A stretch of DNA of 55,968 nt from Tsukamurella sp. M9C (lineage in GTDB: Bacteria; Actinomycetota; Actinomycetes; Mycobacteriales; Mycobacteriaceae): the NCBI RefSeq assembly GCF_020169415.1, contig NZ_JAIULG010000029.1:1-55968 (forward strand). Reading direction: 5' to 3'. The notes under the pieces are model-generated. The model did not search any database, was not told the origin of the DNA, and worked only from the letters and a program-made list of their open reading frames with translations. A program made the translations under genes and the position numbers. Position 1 is the stretch's first letter. Each line of letters starts with the position of its first letter. Of this stretch, positions 1 to 8,157 are shown piece by piece.

Positions 1-61
1 GACTCGGGGCGGGGAGTTCTTCGACGGTCAGGCGGCCTTCGGTGCACACGACAGCTTTCAT
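1..61 (-). CDS. Zinc-type alcohol dehydrogenase, N-terminal fragment
   Basis: Only the first 20 codons lie in the window; the gene continues past base 1. The reading begins M-K-A-V-V-C and continues through VEELPAP, the usual opening of medium-chain Zn/NAD(P)-dependent alcohol dehydrogenases and quinone reductases. No metal-binding or Rossmann residues are visible, so the exact substrate class cannot be given. The ATG at 61 has no Shine-Dalgarno sequence. A -10-like TATTCT (minus strand, 74 to 69) ends 7 nt before it, which fits a leaderless mRNA. The gene diverges from the secreted lipase at 178. Confidence 0.6.
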   Translation of the reverse strand, partial: MKAVVCTEGRLTVEELPAPS

Positions 62-68
62 ACGTTCG

Positions 69-74
69 AGAATA
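69..74 (-). promoter_or_regulatory. -10 element of the alcohol dehydrogenase gene
   Basis: TATTCT on the minus strand, 7 nt upstream of the ATG at 61. The spacing suggests that transcription starts at or next to the start codon. Confidence 0.4.
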
Positions 75-141
75 ATCGCTGCCCCCGAGGAGTCGGTTTC
101 CCCCACCGGGTGGGTGCTATGAGCCCCCTCACCTTCCCGTG

Positions 142-174
142 TGTTGCGATCGCAACATTGCCTGCTATGTTGCG
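142..174. promoter_or_regulatory. Operator with three TGTTGCG half-sites over the lipase promoter
   Basis: Bases 142-157 (TGTTGCGATCGCAACA) are a perfect 16-bp palindrome. A third half-site, ATGTTGCG at 167-174, forms a perfect 8-bp inverted repeat with 151-158. The palindrome covers the predicted -35 (TTGCGA, 144-149) and the third half-site covers the -10 (TATGTT, 166-171). A bound repressor would block the lipase promoter. The regulator is not in the window. Confidence 0.6.
144..171 (+). promoter_or_regulatory. Leaderless promoter of the secreted lipase
   Basis: -35 TTGCGA (144-149), 16-bp spacer, -10 TATGTT (166-171). The -10 ends 6 nt before the ATG at 178, and there is no Shine-Dalgarno sequence, so mRNA probably starts at the ATG. 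Confidence 0.45.
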
Positions 175-177
175 TTC

Positions 178-915
178 ATGCAGATCCTGAAGAAGTCCTT
201 CGTCGCCGCCGTAGCAGGCCTCGGTGTCGTCGCCGCCGTCCCCTCGATCGCCCACGCCGCCGAGCGTGACCTGGTGATCGTGTACGCGGGCCTGATCGCC
301 CCCGGCCAGATCTACGAGCCCCTGAACACCAACCTGCGCAATGCCGGTTTCGACGTCAAGAACCTGTGGCTGCCCGGTTTCGACCACCGCAAGGAGGCCG
401 GAGAGCTCAAGGCCACGGTGGACCAGGCGAAGAAGGCCTCGCCGAACCGCACCGTCTCGATCGTCTCGCACAGCTCCGGCGCGATCAGCAGCCGCTACTA
501 CATCAAGGCGCTGGGCGGATCCAAGGACGTCGCCCGCTCGGTGGTGCTCGGCGGCGTCGAGTACGGCTCGCCGACCGGCTGTGTGCTGCCGGCGCCCGCG
601 AACGGCGCCTGCAACGGATCGGCGATCCTGAACCAGTTGAACGCCGGCGTCGACACCCCCGGCCCCACCGAGTTCTACTCGATCCGCAGCACGACCGATC
701 CGCTGTCCGGCAACCTCGACGGCCGCCAGTGCCGCGCCACGGTCAAGGGCTACCTCCCGGCGGCCGCGTCGTTCGACCACGCGTACCTCGCCTGGGATCC
801 GCGGGTCGTCCCGCTCGTCACCAGCTCGCTGCGGGGGAGCTGCCCCGGCCAGTGGGTGAACTCGCCCGAGGGCTCGGTCACCTACGAGAACAGCGTCGAC
901 ATGAACCGCAAGTAG
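178..915 (+). CDS. Secreted lipase/esterase (alpha/beta hydrolase, lipase class 2 type)
   Basis: A 245-residue exported hydrolase expected to act on acylglycerols or other esters outside the cell. Residues 1-27 form a signal peptide: two lysines, a hydrophobic core, and A-H-A before the likely cleavage site at 27/28. The nucleophile elbow is S-H-S99-S-G, the Ser99 pentapeptide of lipase_2-type enzymes with Ser for the first Gly. Two Cys pairs in the second half could form disulfides. The D-H in FDHAYLAWDP near the C-terminus probably supplies the catalytic His. The ATG at 178 was chosen over the upstream in-frame GTG at 139, which lies before the signal peptide and outside the predicted transcript. 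The family is clear; the substrate is not known. Confidence 0.8.
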   Translation: MQILKKSFVAAVAGLGVVAAVPSIAHAAERDLVIVYAGLIAPGQIYEPLNTNLRNAGFDVKNLWLPGFDHRKEAGELKATVDQAKKASPNRTVSIVSHSSGAISSRYYIKALGGSKDVARSVVLGGVEYGSPTGCVLPAPANGACNGSAILNQLNAGVDTPGPTEFYSIRSTTDPLSGNLDGRQCRATVKGYLPAAASFDHAYLAWDPRVVPLVTSSLRGSCPGQWVNSPEGSVTYENSVDMNRK

Positions 916-961
916 ATTCCATCCCTGGGCACGATGCGGGTGCACCTGGTTCGATGAGTGC

Positions 962-1417
962 GTGAGCACATCGGATGACACCCGCATCGTCTCCGCCTCC
1001 CGCGACATCGCGGCCCCGGCGGACCTCCTGTTCGACTTGATCGCCGACCCGGCGCGCCAGCCCGAGTGGGACGGCAACGACAACCTCACCGAGGCGGCGC
1101 CGGGCCAGCGGGTGCGCGCCGTCGGGGACGTCTTCACGATGACGTTGACCAACAGCCAGGTCCGCGAGAACCACATCACCGAGTTCGACGAGGGCCGGCT
1201 CATCGCCTGGAAGCCGTCGCCCGTCGGCGAGCCCGCCCCGGGTCACCTCTGGCGGTGGGAGCTGGCGCCGCTCGCCGACGGAGCCACCCGGGTCACGCAC
1301 ACCTACGACTGGACGCAGCTCCACGACGAGCAGCGCCTCCCGCGGGCCCGGGCGACCACCGCGGACCGTCTGGCCGCGTCCGTCGACCGGCTCGCGGCCC
1401 GCGCCGAGGATCGGTGA
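962..1417 (+). CDS. SRPBCC-family protein
   Basis: A 151-residue START/polyketide-cyclase-like fold protein. It opens with IVSASRDIAAPADLLFDLIADPARQPEWDG-type sequence, the characteristic first strand and helix of the SRPBCC ligand-binding fold, and a tryptophan-rich strand follows near residues 80-100. Such proteins bind small hydrophobic ligands, but the sequence does not show which. The GTG at 962 is the only reasonable start, because the nearby ATG at 953 runs into a stop. Its stop overlaps the next gene's start (GTGA), so the two are probably translationally coupled. Confidence 0.75.
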   Translation: MSTSDDTRIVSASRDIAAPADLLFDLIADPARQPEWDGNDNLTEAAPGQRVRAVGDVFTMTLTNSQVRENHITEFDEGRLIAWKPSPVGEPAPGHLWRWELAPLADGATRVTHTYDWTQLHDEQRLPRARATTADRLAASVDRLAARAEDR

Positions 1418-2649
1418 GCGGACCCGCACTGCAGCGGACGCTCGGCCTCGGGGACGCCGTCACCGTCGGCCTCTCCGCGATGATCGGCGCGGGCGTCTTC
1501 GTCGTCTTCGCGCCGGCCGCCGCGGCGGCGGGCTCCGGGCTGTTCCTCGGCCTGGCGATCGCCGCGCTGATCGCGTACTGCAACGCGAGCAGCTCCGCCC
1601 GGCTCGCCGCGCGGTACCCGCAGTCCGGCGGCACCTACGTGTACGGGCGCGAGCGGCTCGGCCCGTTCTGGGGCCACCTCGCCGGCTGGAGCTTCCTGGT
1701 CGGCAAGTCCGCGTCCTGCGCCGCGATGGCGCTCACCGTCGGCCACTACGCCTGGCCCGCCCAGTCGCACGCCGTCGCCGCGGGTGCCGTCGTCGCGCTG
1801 ACCGCCCTCAACGTCGCGGGCGTGGAGCGCTCGGCGCGGGTCGCGCGCGTGATCGTCGCCGTCGTCCTGGCGGTGCTCGTCGCGGTCGCGGTCGCCGCGT
1901 TCACCTCCGGCGCGGCGGAGCCGTCCCGGGTGTTCGACGGTGCGGCCGCCGGCCCGTTCGGGGTGCTGCAGGCCGCGGGCCTGCTGTTCTTCGCGTTCGC
2001 CGGGTACGCGCGCATCGCCACCCTGGGCGAGGAGGTGCGCGATCCGGCCCGGACCCTCCCGCGCGCGATCTTCGTCGCGCTCGCCGTCGCCCTCGGGGTG
2101 TACGTGCTCGTCGGCGTCGCGCTGGTCGTAGTCCTCGGCACGGCCGGGCTCGCGGCCTCGGCCGCGCCGGTCGCCGATGCGGCGCGGGCGGCCGGATTCC
2201 CGGTCGCGGTGGTCACGGTGACCGCCTGCGTCGCGGCGCTGGGTTCGCTGCTGGCGCTGCTGCTCGGCGTCTCCCGCACCGCTCTCGCGATGGCCCGCGA
2301 CGGTCATCTGCCGCGCCCGCTCGCCGCGGTCGACGGCCGGCGCGGGGTCCCGGTGCACGCGGAGCTGGCCGTCGGCGCCGTCGTCACGGTGGTCGCGGCC
2401 ACGGCCGATCTCGGCGCCGCCATCGGCTTCTCGTCGTTCGCGGTACTCGTCTACTACGCCGTGGCGAACGCGTCCGCCTGGACGCTCGACGCCGCGGTCC
2501 GCGCCCGGATCGTGCCCGCCATCGGGCTGGCCGGGTGCCTGCTCGTGGCGCTGTCGCTGCCCGCCGGCTCGGTGTCCGCGGGCATCCTCGTGCTGGTCGC
2601 GGGCGCCCTCGCCTACGCCGTGACCCGCACGAACGGCGCGTCCGGCTAG
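1414..2649 (+). CDS. APC-family amino acid permease
   Basis: A 411-residue integral membrane transporter with about 12 hydrophobic segments. Near residues 18-28 the stretch GLSAMIGAGVF is the TM1 substrate-binding signature of the APC superfamily. YPQSGGTYVYGRERLGP followed by GHLAGW near 70-90 is the conserved TM2-TM3 region. It would import an amino acid or amine with a proton; the substrate cannot be read from sequence. The GTG at 1414 overlaps the TGA of the SRPBCC gene, so an upstream in-frame start at 1066, inside that gene, was rejected. The 3' end meets the convergent YdcF gene, with stops overlapping at 2646-2649. Confidence 0.85.
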   Translation: MSGPALQRTLGLGDAVTVGLSAMIGAGVFVVFAPAAAAAGSGLFLGLAIAALIAYCNASSSARLAARYPQSGGTYVYGRERLGPFWGHLAGWSFLVGKSASCAAMALTVGHYAWPAQSHAVAAGAVVALTALNVAGVERSARVARVIVAVVLAVLVAVAVAAFTSGAAEPSRVFDGAAAGPFGVLQAAGLLFFAFAGYARIATLGEEVRDPARTLPRAIFVALAVALGVYVLVGVALVVVLGTAGLAASAAPVADAARAAGFPVAVVTVTACVAALGSLLALLLGVSRTALAMARDGHLPRPLAAVDGRRGVPVHAELAVGAVVTVVAATADLGAAIGFSSFAVLVYYAVANASAWTLDAAVRARIVPAIGLAGCLLVALSLPAGSVSAGILVLVAGALAYAVTRTNGASG

Positions 2650-3185
2650 CAGCCCGTCTGGTACAGCGCCTTGAGCCAGCCGGCGCTCTGGTAGCCCCAG
2701 CCGAAGACCGTCTCGGCGGTGCCGCGCTGCTCGGGGAAGTCGGTCATCTGCATGGCCCGGCCGTAGCAGCGCTCGAGGATGAAGCGGGCGCGTTCGAGGT
2801 GCGCGGTGGTGGTGACCACGATGATGTCGTCCCAGCCGCGGGCGGCCGCGAGCCGCTGCACCTCCTGGGCCTCGCCGCGGGTGGTCCAGGGCTCGGGAAG
2901 GAAGCAGGTGACCTGTACGCCGGTGATCGTCCGCGCGCAGAGCTCCCGCATCCGGGTGTCGTCGGCGCCGACGGAGTTGGACAGCACGACCTGCGTCGAC
3001 AGGCCCCGCTCCGCCAGGTCGAGGCCGTACTCGAACCGGTCGTAGGGATTCCCGCCGAGCACGACGATCGCGTCCGCGGGCCTGAGTTCCCGGTCGATCT
3101 TCGGCTGCAGGTAGGCGCGGTCGAGGGCGATGCCGACGACGGCGACGAGCACGAGCACCAGGGCGCACGCGATCAGCCGACGCAT
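2646..3185 (-). CDS. YdcF family protein (DUF218), membrane anchored
   Basis: A 179-residue protein with one N-terminal hydrophobic segment (about 4-21) followed by a YdcF/SanA/ElyC-type domain. The sequence PADAIVVLGG is the family's opening strand, and the tail of the fold contains E-x-x-x-T-R-G-E-A and TTTAHLERA. ElyC and SanA act in envelope precursor metabolism, and ElyC affects undecaprenyl-phosphate use, which fits its place as the last gene of a glycan operon. The ATG at 3185 follows a G-rich stretch. An in-frame GTG at 3203 overlaps the preceding stop (GTGA) and would add six residues, so the start is not certain. Confidence 0.75.
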   Translation of the reverse strand: MRRLIACALVLVLVAVVGIALDRAYLQPKIDRELRPADAIVVLGGNPYDRFEYGLDLAERGLSTQVVLSNSVGADDTRMRELCARTITGVQVTCFLPEPWTTRGEAQEVQRLAAARGWDDIIVVTTTAHLERARFILERCYGRAMQMTDFPEQRGTAETVFGWGYQSAGWLKALYQTGC

Positions 3186-3199
3186 CCGCCGCCCCCCGG

Positions 3200-4804
3200 T
3201 CACCGCTGTTCGCACCACTGCAGTATCGCGGTTGCAACATCCGCGCGCACATCGGGGTGATACCCGGGGTGGTCGCCGGCGCCCGGCCGCACGGCGCGGA
3301 CGGTGCCCGCGCGCTGTCGGCCGGCGAGGCGAAGCAGCCGACGGAGGCCCTCGGGGCCGCGCTGGGAGTCGAACCACGCGGCATCGGGCGGGGCGAGGAC
3401 GAGGACCGCGTCGGTCCCCGCCGCGACGACCGGCCGCAGCAGGACCTCGGGGACCTGCGTGACGCCGCGTCGGCCGAGGAGCCGCCAGGCCGGGTAGGGC
3501 AGCCGGGTCCGCAGTAGTTCCTTCAGGCGCCCGCGGGGGCTGCGCGCGAAGGCGGGGTCCGTGCGCGGCACGCCCAGGTCCTGCGCGGGCGCGGCCGTGA
3601 TCCCCGGTTTGAGCCGCCACGAGTAGAGGACCGTGTTCACCAGGACCGTCGTATCCGCCGCGGCCGCGCGGGCGGCGTGCGCGGCGTACCAGGAGCCCGA
3701 GCACACCCCGGCGGTGAGCAGGGGGCCGTCGAGCGCGCGGGCCGCGGCGACCGCGTCGTCCACCCCGGCCGGCGGGAACAGCGCGACGGCCTCGCCCGCG
3801 TCGACGGGGCCCGATTCGCCGGCGCCGCGGCGGTCGAAGCGCAGCGCGGCGCCGCCCGCGGCGGCGACCTCCCGGGCCAGCGCGACCCACGCGCGGTTCG
3901 GGCCGTGCCGGGTGTCGTTGGCGGTCGCGCAGAGCAGTACGGACCGGCGCGGTGCGCCCACGGCGGGGACGGTCCTGATCGCCGCGGCGCCACCGATGTC
4001 CTCGATCCGCTCCTCGACGTCGCCCCACCGCGCCCGGGCGCGGATCTCGGGCGCGACGGTGACGCGCTCCCCGTCGGGCAGGGCGGCGCCCAGCCAGGCG
4101 GCGATGTCGGCGACCGCGGCGTCGGGGATGCGGACCAGGTGCGCGCTCGGTTCGACGAACTCCGGCATGCCGTCGACGGCGATCCGGTCGGCGCCGACGG
4201 GGCCGACGGGTGCGGCGCCGGGGCGCTCCGCGATCAGGACGCGCGGGGCGGCCAGGGCGTCGGCCGGCAGCGTCGCGAGCTCCGCGACGGCCGTGGGGTG
4301 CACGTCGAGGCCGATCCACGTGTCCGGCCCGGCGCCGATCGCCATCCGCGCGAGCGCGCCCTGCGCGCGGGTGAAGGGCCTGCCGCCGATCGGGTCCCAC
4401 AGGACCGCGGCGGGCGGGGTCAGGCCCGCGGCGCCCGCGACGGCCGCGCCCGCCCGCAGCGCCACGACCGCGGGGGCGCGCACCCCCAGATCGCGCAGGT
4501 ACGCGTCCGCGTGCCGGACCGAGACGATCCAGCCCGCGGCGGCGTCGGGCAGGCCCGCGGGGCCGGCGGAGTCGCCCGTGCCGAGGTAGTCGAAGCGGAG
4601 CACGGCGAGGCCGTCGGCGGCGAGCAGGGCGGCGAGCCGGCGCAGCCCGCGCTGGGCGTCGTACTGCTCCTTGGCGAGCGGCGGGACCAGCAGGACCGCG
4701 CCCCGCACCCGGCGCGACGCGGGCAGGTGCAACGCGCCGTACAGCGGCGCGTCGGCCGGGCCGAAATAGGTCCGCAGCTCCAGCGGGGCGTCAGTCGAGG
4801 GCAT
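3200..4804 (-). CDS. Two-part alpha/beta hydrolase-like protein of the glycan operon
   Basis: A 534-residue protein built from two alpha/beta-hydrolase-like halves. The first half (about 1-250) has the oxyanion strand VLLVPPLAKE and FDYLGTGDSAG, but at the expected nucleophile elbow it reads ALRAGA (115-120), with no Ser, Cys or Asp. The second half (about 270-534) has FDRRGAGESG and a G-V-C368-S-G elbow, so the nucleophile would be Cys368. Cys or Ser hydrolases of this layout occur beside exopolysaccharide genes and polyketide clusters, where they may act as thioesterases or acyl transferases. The start overlaps the end of the preceding glycosyltransferase by 14 bp. Function is inferred only from fold and neighbours. 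Confidence 0.6.
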   Translation of the reverse strand: MPSTDAPLELRTYFGPADAPLYGALHLPASRRVRGAVLLVPPLAKEQYDAQRGLRRLAALLAADGLAVLRFDYLGTGDSAGPAGLPDAAAGWIVSVRHADAYLRDLGVRAPAVVALRAGAAVAGAAGLTPPAAVLWDPIGGRPFTRAQGALARMAIGAGPDTWIGLDVHPTAVAELATLPADALAAPRVLIAERPGAAPVGPVGADRIAVDGMPEFVEPSAHLVRIPDAAVADIAAWLGAALPDGERVTVAPEIRARARWGDVEERIEDIGGAAAIRTVPAVGAPRRSVLLCATANDTRHGPNRAWVALAREVAAAGGAALRFDRRGAGESGPVDAGEAVALFPPAGVDDAVAAARALDGPLLTAGVCSGSWYAAHAARAAAADTTVLVNTVLYSWRLKPGITAAPAQDLGVPRTDPAFARSPRGRLKELLRTRLPYPAWRLLGRRGVTQVPEVLLRPVVAAGTDAVLVLAPPDAAWFDSQRGPEGLRRLLRLAGRQRAGTVRAVRPGAGDHPGYHPDVRADVATAILQWCEQR

Positions 4805-5786
4805 CGACGATCTCCCTCGCCCGGTCCGTGTACGTGTTCGCGCCGCCGGTGATCGCGGCGTGCCCGGCGGCGGCGATCCGCGCCGCGGCCGCGGGTTCCG
4901 CCCGCACCCGCGCGACGATGCCGTCGATCTCGGCGGGGTCGTCGTACAGCAGGGCCTCGCGGCCGTCGGCGAGCAGCTCCGCGTGCTCGGCGGTCCGCGG
5001 GCCCACGAACAGACCGCCCGCCGCGGGGACCTCGAAGGTGCGGCAGGTGTGCGTGTCGCGGTTGTCGGAGTTGAGCAGCACCAGGTTCGCGTCGATCGCG
5101 CCGATCGCCGCGGACAGGGCGGTGCCGTACTGCGGGCCGCGCACCGTCGCCCGGCTGCGCACGACGGCGGGCCTCCGGCGCCAGCCCGGGCCGGCGAGAT
5201 AGAACTCCGGGCCGAGCCGGGCGGCGAGGCCCGTGACGAGCGCGGCGCGGTCGGGGCGGGCGTTGCCGACGAAGCCGGCGGCGTACCGCCGTGACGAGCG
5301 CGGCGCGACGGGGCGGTGCCAGTCGGGGTCGTAGGCGCTCCGCACGAGGATCGCGCGCTGCGCCCCGCGCGCGAGCAGCTCCGGCACGTTGTGCGCCTTG
5401 GTGGTGACGATCGCGTCCCAGCCGGGCTCCGCGGCGAGGTACTCGGGGGTGGTGTTGACGGGGTTGGCGACGTCGTCGGCGCTGTAGTGCACGTGCCGGC
5501 CCGCAGGCAGGTTCAGCAGGCGTTCCTGGTCCAAGTGCACGGACGTGTAGCAGAACAGCAGGTCGGCGACGGGCTGCGCCTCGAGCCGCCGGTGCACGGC
5601 CTCGACGGTGGCCGGCGCCCGCCGCCCGGTGCGCTTGGCGTACCACCACGCCGGGCCGCCGCGGCGGGGGAGCGTGACGGCGGTGGTGTCGACGACGGTC
5701 ACGTCGTGCCCCGCCCGGCGGAAGCCCTCGGCGAGGGAACGGGCGTTGCTGCCGTACCAGTCGTCGCCGGCGAACAGGATCCTCAT
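4791..5786 (-). CDS. CgeB-like glycosyltransferase
   Basis: A 331-residue protein opening MRILFAGDDWYGSNARSLAEG, the N-terminal Rossmann strand and loop of CgeB-type glycosyltransferases (GT-B fold). The C-terminal half has [13 protein letters not shown] and a following acidic segment, the nucleotide-sugar binding region of the Glyco_trans_1_2 domain. It should act in the cytoplasm, adding one sugar to the lipid-linked intermediate. Its ATG overlaps the stop of the flippase gene (ATGA), so translation is coupled. The donor and acceptor sugars cannot be told. Confidence 0.75.
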   Translation of the reverse strand: MRILFAGDDWYGSNARSLAEGFRRAGHDVTVVDTTAVTLPRRGGPAWWYAKRTGRRAPATVEAVHRRLEAQPVADLLFCYTSVHLDQERLLNLPAGRHVHYSADDVANPVNTTPEYLAAEPGWDAIVTTKAHNVPELLARGAQRAILVRSAYDPDWHRPVAPRSSRRYAAGFVGNARPDRAALVTGLAARLGPEFYLAGPGWRRRPAVVRSRATVRGPQYGTALSAAIGAIDANLVLLNSDNRDTHTCRTFEVPAAGGLFVGPRTAEHAELLADGREALLYDDPAEIDGIVARVRAEPAAAARIAAAGHAAITGGANTYTDRAREIVDALD

Positions 5787-7024
5787 GCGGCGGCCCCACC
5801 GGCCGGTGCGGGGACCGCCGCGGCTTCCAGGCGCCGGGCCCGCAGGACGGAGAAGCCCGCGGCCGCGGTCTGGGCGGCAACGATCCCGGCCACGACGGTC
5901 AGCGGGTCGTGGGTCCGCAGCGCGACCGCCAGCGTCGCCGCGATGACGACCGCCCCGACCGCGCCGGCCTGCAGCACGCCCCGCGCGTCGCCCAGCACCG
6001 GCAGGACGGCCGTCGCCACGAACGACGCGACCGCCAGGCCGGGGAGGGCCCACGCCTGCACCTGCAGCAACGGGACGGCGCCGTCGAATTCGTCGCCGAA
6101 GAGGAGGGGGAGCAGCCACGGTGCGAGCAGCGTCGCGGCCGCGGCGAGCGCGACTCCGCCGGCCGCGACCAGGAGGATGCCGCGTCGTGCGGTCGCCCAG
6201 AAGGCGTCGGTGTCCCGGCGCGCGAGCCGGGGGAGCAGGCTCACCCCGACGGCGTCCAGCAGCGAGCCGGCCGCCTGCACCGGGCGGTCGCTCGCGCTGA
6301 ACAGGCCCAGCGCGTGCGGCGGGAGCGCCGGCGCGAAGACCGTCGCGGCGCCCGGGCCGTACGACGACGACAGCAGCCGCGCCGCGAACACCGGCGCCCC
6401 CGTGCGCAGGAGTGCGCGCGGCGCGCCGGGCCGGGCCGGGCGGCCGTGGTCGCGGATCGTCCGCGCCCAGGACCACCCGACCGCCAGGACGTTCCCCGCC
6501 AGCAGGCAGCCCATCGCCACCTCCGGCGTCCGGACCTGCGGCAGCAGCGCCACCAGGAGCGCCAGGTAGACGACCCGGCCCGCGGTCTGCTGCGCCACGA
6601 CGGCGCCGAACCGGCCCGTGCCGAGGAGCACCCAGTCGTCGCCGCACGCGCTCACCGACCCGACGACGAGACCCAGCGCGCCCATCTCCACGGCGCGGGG
6701 CACCGGCAGCGCCGCCGCAACCAGGAACAGCGCGGTGAACGCCGCGAGCGCCGCGGCGCGGAGCCCGGCGTAGTCGCCCCGCAGCCGGGCCAGCCCCGGC
6801 TTCTCCGCGCGGGCGGCCACGAACGCCGTGATGCCCAGGTCGGTGCAGAGCGCGCCCAGGAAGTACGTCGACATCGCGATCGCGAGCAGGCCCATCCCGG
6901 CGGGGCCCAGCAGCCGCGCGCACAGCGGGATCGTGACGAGGGTGATCGCGTACTGGCCGTACCGGCCGGCCGAGACGAGGACCACGTCCCGGAGCACCCC
7001 CGCGACGCCGGGGAGCCGCCTCAT
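5783..7024 (-). CDS. Wzx-like polysaccharide flippase
   Basis: A 413-residue polytopic membrane protein with roughly 12-14 hydrophobic segments. It begins with an amphipathic helix and then GRYGQYAITLVTIPLCARLLGPAGMG, the conserved first two helices of Wzx/O-antigen flippases (MOP superfamily). A Wzx-type protein would carry the undecaprenyl-linked oligosaccharide across the inner membrane. Its start overlaps the upstream glycosyltransferase stop and its stop overlaps the downstream start (ATGA both times). No Wzy-like polymerase gene accompanies it in this window. Confidence 0.8.
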   Translation of the reverse strand: MRRLPGVAGVLRDVVLVSAGRYGQYAITLVTIPLCARLLGPAGMGLLAIAMSTYFLGALCTDLGITAFVAARAEKPGLARLRGDYAGLRAAALAAFTALFLVAAALPVPRAVEMGALGLVVGSVSACGDDWVLLGTGRFGAVVAQQTAGRVVYLALLVALLPQVRTPEVAMGCLLAGNVLAVGWSWARTIRDHGRPARPGAPRALLRTGAPVFAARLLSSSYGPGAATVFAPALPPHALGLFSASDRPVQAAGSLLDAVGVSLLPRLARRDTDAFWATARRGILLVAAGGVALAAAATLLAPWLLPLLFGDEFDGAVPLLQVQAWALPGLAVASFVATAVLPVLGDARGVLQAGAVGAVVIAATLAVALRTHDPLTVVAGIVAAQTAAAGFSVLRARRLEAAAVPAPAGGAAA

Positions 7025-8157
7025 CGGACCCGGGCCACCCGCGCCAGCAGGGAGTCCGCGATCGCCGCGGAGGTCTTGAGGTCGAGATCGCGGCCGCGGT
7101 CGCGCGCCGCCGCCCCGAGCTGCTCGCGCAGCTCCCAGTCGGCGATGAGCGCATCGAGCGCGACGGCCAGCTGGTCGGGGCGGCGCGGCGTCACCAGGAC
7201 GCCGGTCTGCCCGTCGACGATGAGCTCCGTCGGCCCGCCGGCGCGGGCGGCGACCACGACCCGGCCCGCGGCCATCGCCTCGGCGACGACCTGCCCGAAG
7301 GGCTCGGTGAGCCGGGAGTAGTGCACCACCACGTCGGCGTCCGCCGCCTCGGCGAGCGGATCCTCGACGTGCCCGGTGAAGGTCACCCGGTGCGCGATGC
7401 CGAGGCGCTCGGCGAGTTCCTCGAGCTCGGCGAGGTACCGATCGTCGCCGTCGAAGTGGGTGCCGCCGACGAACCGCACCTCGGGCTGGGCCTCCATCTG
7501 GGCGAGCGCCCGCAGCAAGAGGTCCTGGCCCTTCCACGGCGTGATCCGGCCGATCATGGCGATCTTCACGCTCTTCGGGGCGCGCTGCGGCGCCGCGGCG
7601 GGGACCGTGCTCAGGTCGACGCCCGGGTGGCACACCGCGGTCGGGCTGCCGCCGGTCGAGATGGTGCGCAGCGTCCCGCGCGAGTTGGCGAGGTAGCCGG
7701 ACGCGGCCATCCGGCCGAGCAGACGCAGCGGGAAGCGCTTGCGGCCGAAGTACTCCGCGCTCACCCGGTCGTGCACCTGCCACACCAGGGGGATGCCCGT
7801 GCGACGGGAGGCGACCGCTCCGACGAAGAGCGACTTCGTCGACTCGGCGACCACGACGTCGGCGTCGGCGGCGAGCAGCATCGGGGCGAGCCGCCGGCCG
7901 GCGCGGTAGAGGCCGACGGCGGCGCGCAGCACGCCCACCGGCCCGGCGTCGCGGCGCACCGTCGACGGGCGGCCGGGGACGACGGTGACCGGCACGTCCG
8001 CCGCCTCGAGCACGTCGGTCAGGGGGCCGGGCGCGAGCAGCATCACGGAGGCGGGGACGCCGCGGTGGCGGAGCTCTCCGGCGAGGCGGGCGAAGGCGAG
8101 CTCCGCGCCCGAAGGTGCGGCGGTGTGCCCGAGGAAGACGGGCCGGCGCGCGCTCAT
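7021..8157 (-). CDS. Glycosyltransferase family 4
   Basis: A 378-residue GT-B glycosyltransferase. The N-terminal acceptor half begins FLGHTAAPSGAELA. The C-terminal donor half has IGRITPWKGQ, EPFGQVVAEAMAAG and a following GGPTELI, the E-x7-E nucleotide-sugar motif of GT4 enzymes. It retains stereochemistry if typical of GT4. The sugar is unknown. It is coupled to both neighbours by 4-bp overlaps (ATGA) and belongs to the seven-gene minus-strand operon. Confidence 0.85.
   Translation of the reverse strand: MSARRPVFLGHTAAPSGAELAFARLAGELRHRGVPASVMLLAPGPLTDVLEAADVPVTVVPGRPSTVRRDAGPVGVLRAAVGLYRAGRRLAPMLLAADADVVVAESTKSLFVGAVASRRTGIPLVWQVHDRVSAEYFGRKRFPLRLLGRMAASGYLANSRGTLRTISTGGSPTAVCHPGVDLSTVPAAAPQRAPKSVKIAMIGRITPWKGQDLLLRALAQMEAQPEVRFVGGTHFDGDDRYLAELEELAERLGIAHRVTFTGHVEDPLAEAADADVVVHYSRLTEPFGQVVAEAMAAGRVVVAARAGGPTELIVDGQTGVLVTPRRPDQLAVALDALIADWELREQLGAAARDRGRDLDLKTSAAIADSLLARVARVR

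Noticed and set aside
58-1203. A 381-codon minus-strand frame over the lipase and SRPBCC genes
   Set aside because: Arg- and Val-rich shadow of two recognisable genes; no domain.
1066-1413. Upstream extension of the amino acid permease
   Set aside because: It would overlap the SRPBCC gene completely, and the GTG at 1414 gives the normal permease N-terminus and a GTGA junction.
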